Part shown: positions 7,257 through 9,392 of the stretch, in pieces
Position numbering within the stretch: the stretch's first letter is position 1
Layout: every line of letters starts with the position of its first letter
Assembly (NCBI RefSeq): GCF_040392825.1
Contig: NZ_JBEBVH010000155.1
Span: forward strand, 1-9,392
Direction of reading: 5' to 3'
DNA from: Pseudopedobacter sp040392825
GTDB taxonomy: Bacteria > Bacteroidota > Bacteroidia > Sphingobacteriales > Sphingobacteriaceae
DNA: 9,392 bases
Position numbers and translations under genes: made by a program
The notes under the pieces: generated by a model
What the model was told of the DNA's origin: nothing
What the model saw: only the letters and a program-made list of their open reading frames with translations
Databases searched by the model: none

Positions 7257-7918
7257 ACTTCCCACTTATATCCGTTGCCATATAACGTTTTAAGATAATT
7301 CCCACAACCAGCATCTGCTAACTTCTTCTTTAAATTTTTGATATGGGCATATATAAAATCATAGCTATCGAGCATTTCGGCCAGATCGCCCGAAAGATGT
7401 TCTGCTATTGCGGTTTTGGTGACAACTTTGTTTTTGTTTCCCATTAGAAAGAGTAATAAGTCGAACTCCTTTTTGGTTAGAGGGATGATAGTTGAATTAA
7501 CTTTTACAGTTTTAGAAATGACATTCACCTCTAACTCTTTATAGGTGATAATGTTGGAGTTTTCGAAATTTCTTCTGCGTATTACTGAATGTATCCGGGC
7601 GGCAAGTTCGGGTAAAAAAAATGGTTTTGATAAATAATCATCAGCACCGATTTGGAGCCCTTTAATTTTATCGTCCAGCGAATCTTTTGCCGAAATGATA
7701 ATGACTCCAGTGTTTTTTTTTAGATCGTTTAAAATCTCTAATCCGTTGCCTCCGGGTAACATTAAATCTAATAAAATGCAGTCATAATCGTAAAGGTTTA
7801 CTTTTTCGATAGCTTGTTCATAAGTATAAGCCTGCTCGCATAAATAACTCTCATCGGAAAGGTATTTTGTAATACTTTTCGAAAGCTCCATTTCGTCCTC
7901 AATAATTAGCAATTTCAT
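7253..7918 (-). CDS. OmpR/PhoB-family response regulator
   Basis: A cytoplasmic two-component response regulator of 221 residues, the usual family length. The receiver domain (1-115) has the acidic pocket EDE at 7-9, the phosphorylation site Asp51 in CILLDLMLPGGNG, Ser76 in IIISAKDS and Lys98 in DYLSKPF. The C-terminal Trans_reg_C winged helix (about 124-221) has the typical PLTKKEFDLLLFL, the recognition region YDFIYAHIKNLKKKL and the terminal wing TLYGNGYKW. It is the first gene of the block and its stop overlaps the kinase start. Probable targets are the LtaS-like gene, through the 11-base repeats at 5952-5972, and perhaps its own operon. Upstream of its ATG a TATTTTAG box approximates the Bacteroidota -7 element, but I see no well-placed -33 partner. 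Confidence 0.92.
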   Translation of the reverse strand: MKLLIIEDEMELSKSITKYLSDESYLCEQAYTYEQAIEKVNLYDYDCILLDLMLPGGNGLEILNDLKKNTGVIIISAKDSLDDKIKGLQIGADDYLSKPFFLPELAARIHSVIRRRNFENSNIITYKELEVNVISKTVKVNSTIIPLTKKEFDLLLFLMGNKNKVVTKTAIAEHLSGDLAEMLDSYDFIYAHIKNLKKKLADAGCGNYLKTLYGNGYKWEV

Positions 7919-8092
7919 AGACTATATTTATGTGGTTAGCCTGTTACTAAAATACAGTAAAAATCTTTGAAGATGGGAATATACAATCATAACATTATAC
8001 CTTGCTAAGATTTCATTTTTTAAGAGCAGAACCGAAAAAATATCTGTCTGTTTACCTTCGAAAAGAAGTAAGTAAATTTATATCACAATGAA

Positions 8093-8112
8093 TAATAATT
8101 TAGAAATTATTA
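8093..8112. promoter_or_regulatory. 20-bp perfect palindrome upstream of the TMEM175 gene
   Basis: Arms TAATAATTT and AAATTATTA are exact reverse complements separated by AG. The element ends 33 bases before the ATG of the TMEM175-like gene, in the 227-base divergent region shared with the response-regulator operon. It could be an operator for a dimeric repressor or a leader hairpin. It is purely AT-rich apart from the spacer, which lowers its significance, and no T-run follows directly. Confidence 0.35.
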
Positions 8113-8145
8113 GATTTATTTTTTCATTTCTAATATAGAGAACTT

Positions 8146-8718
8146 ATGACAACGAGCCGTTTAGAAGCGTTTAGTGATGGAGTTTTAGCGATTATTATCA
8201 CCATTATGGTACTAGACCTAAAAGTTCCGGTGGGGGATAGCCTGATAAGTTTAAAGCCATATATACCTAAATTTTTATCCTATCTTTTTAGCTTTATTTA
8301 TGTAGGAATATACTGGAATAATCACCATCATCTGTTTCATACTGTAAAAAAGGTAAATGGAAAGATACTATGGAGCAATCTTCATTTATTGTTCTAGCTC
8401 TCTTTTTTACCTGTTACTACCGGATGGATGGGAGAAAATTATAATTCTACCTTACCCACTATTGTTTACGGTTTTATTTTAGTGATGAGCAGTATAGCTT
8501 TCAGGATTATTGAAAAGGTAGCCATAGTAACTGAAAGTAGGGAATCTGATATTGCAAAGACGGTAACTTCTGGCAAAAAGGAAGTTGTTTCAACGTTAGG
8601 ATATATCATAGGAATATTGGCAGCACTGGTGGAGCCCATCGTTGGCATCATAATTTATTATGCCATCGCATTAATTTGGCTTGTACCTGATAAAAGAATT
8701 GAAAGGTATTATAAATAG
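8146..8718 (+). pseudogene. TMEM175/DUF1211 family K+ channel-like protein, broken by an amber codon
   Basis: Bacterial TMEM175 proteins are small membrane proteins with six helices that assemble into potassium channels. Here residues 5-12, RLEAFSDG, form the signature R-x3-FSDG in TM1, and the family features NGKILWSNLHLLF and TGWMGEN follow in order. The reading frame is one continuous 190-codon unit of normal family length, except for TAG at 8395-8397 (codon 84). The context reads HLLF-stop-LSFLPVTTGW, where relatives usually have Trp, so a single TGG-to-TAG change explains it. The remainder (YGFILVMSSIAFRIIEK, then a long hydrophobic hairpin ending LIWLVPDKRIERYYK) is intact with no further lesion. 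This suggests a recent mutation, a sequencing error or, less likely, readthrough. The first half would give an 83-residue peptide lacking the last helices. It ends 18 bases from the convergent kinase gene. Confidence 0.85.
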
Positions 8719-8736
8719 ATGATGTATGATCTCCAT

Positions 8737-9392
8737 TTAGGAAAAATGATATCCCAGGGGCATCTGAAGATAAAATGTGGTGCCCTTTCCCTGTTCACTT
8801 TCAAACCATATTTTACCATTTAAAGCTTCGGTAAATTCTTTACACATTCTTAATCCCAGACCAGTTCCTTTTTCGTTATTAGTACCGAAGGTTGACTTGA
8901 TTTTGGAGGTAAATATTTGATCTTGTTTATCTTGTGGTATACCGTTACCGTTATCTATTATTTTTAAAGTGAGTGTATCCTTTTCAAGAACAGACAGAAC
9001 TTCTACTTTCCCTTCTGATGGAGTGAATTTAATAGCATTATTGACTAAATTACGTACAATAAGCTGATATATATCGCTGTTAGTTTTAACGAAAGTGTCT
9101 TTATGTATTTTATATTCAAAAACGAGGTTTTTGTTTGCAGCCAGATTTTTGCAGATTTCCAGCGTGCCATATAAACATTTGTTTATGTCAATGGCGGCAA
9201 TAGAAAAATCAAATCCTTCCATCTGCTTTTTTGTCCATGACAGTAAATTATTCAAGAAATGTTGTGTGTCGCTGGTTACCCTTCTTAGTTCATTTTCCAG
9301 TTCTTTTCGTTCTTCTGCTGTTAGGTCGGCGCGCTCGAGAATGTCAAGATACGTTTGAATGTTGCTTAAAGGCGAATTGAAATCATGCGAAA
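8737..9392 (-). CDS. Histidine kinase, C-terminal catalytic core (5' partial)
   Basis: The cytoplasmic transmitter of a second sensor kinase, whose sensory half lies beyond the right edge. The frame stays open to the window end. The rightmost codons read SHDFNSPLSNIQTYLDIL, placing the HisKA phospho-acceptor His at 9385-9387. A helical dimerisation segment follows (LTAEERKELENELRRVTSDT), then FLNNLLSWTKKQMEG. A TTG at 9253-9255 is an internal Leu of this helix, not a start. The ATPase domain is complete: N-box LVNNAIKFTPSEGK, G1 IIDNGNGIP, an F-box-like TFGTNNEKGTGLGLRMCKEF, and the final GTTFYLQMPL. All expected ATP-binding motifs are present, in contrast to the other kinase here, whose G1 reads SNTG. 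Its input domain and partner regulator cannot be seen. Confidence 0.9.
   Translation of the reverse strand, partial: SHDFNSPLSNIQTYLDILERADLTAEERKELENELRRVTSDTQHFLNNLLSWTKKQMEGFDFSIAAIDINKCLYGTLEICKNLAANKNLVFEYKIHKDTFVKTNSDIYQLIVRNLVNNAIKFTPSEGKVEVLSVLEKDTLTLKIIDNGNGIPQDKQDQIFTSKIKSTFGTNNEKGTGLGLRMCKEFTEALNGKIWFESEQGKGTTFYLQMPLGYHFS

Noticed and set aside
8428..8718. A separate 96-residue membrane protein starting at ATG 8428
   Set aside because: It is in the same frame as the upstream 83-residue frame, and the codons between them continue the TMEM175 alignment. The ATG is an internal Met of TGWMGEN.
9253..9255. TTG as the start of the right-hand kinase
   Set aside because: The frame continues upstream to the window edge and encodes a HisKA helix with its histidine, so this TTG is an internal Leu.
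9095..9358. Plus-strand open frame opposite the right-hand kinase
   Set aside because: It is antisense to the conserved HisKA/ATPase coding sequence and rich in Ser/Phe/Arg, as expected of a shadow frame.
1..9392. CRISPR array, tRNA/rRNA, insertion sequence or phage genes
   Set aside because: No regular repeat-spacer pattern, cloverleaf-like element, transposase motif or terminal inverted repeats were seen on reading both strands.

Overview
The window reads as an AT-rich chromosome segment from a Gram-negative Bacteroidota, probably a Sphingobacteriaceae/Pedobacter-like organism. Three things support this. Several intergenic stretches carry the Bacteroidota-type promoter (TTG, about 20 bases, TAnnTTTG) and weak or absent Shine-Dalgarno sequences. 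The LtaS/MdoB-like enzyme has features typical of that phylum (ADHCASSAGK). The PAS-like LuxR regulator also fits. The genus is inference only. No rRNA, tRNA, CRISPR array, insertion sequence or phage gene was seen.

Layout. Bases 2-1312 (+): the 3' part of an MFS transporter of the hexuronate/anion:cation symporter (ACS) type, running in from the left edge. 1443-2147 (-): a PAS-like/LuxR-type transcription factor, convergent with the transporter. 2148-2394: a divergent control region with a recognisable promoter on each strand. 2395-3930 (+): a SulP-family anion transporter with a C-terminal STAS domain and a GTG start. 3964-7918 (-): a three-gene block transcribed right to left. It holds an OmpR/PhoB-type response regulator, a membrane histidine kinase coupled to it by an ATGA overlap, and a membrane-anchored LtaS/MdoB-type sulfatase-fold transferase 68 bases further on. 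8146-8718 (+): a TMEM175/DUF1211 potassium-channel-like gene broken by one in-frame amber codon. 8737-9392 (-): the C-terminal kinase core of a second histidine kinase, cut by the right edge just upstream of its phospho-acceptor histidine.

How the genes may work together. The response regulator and kinase probably sense an envelope condition and control the downstream transferase, which would modify an envelope lipid or glycan. The gap between kinase and transferase carries a 10-base direct repeat with an 11-base period, the geometry expected of an OmpR/PhoB-family binding site. The second copy lies within a 13-base palindrome that is repeated exactly just downstream of the SulP promoter. A shared regulator for the two is therefore possible but untested. 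No clearly new multi-gene system is visible. The points most worth a second look are this shared operator-like element and the single-base lesion in the TMEM175 gene.
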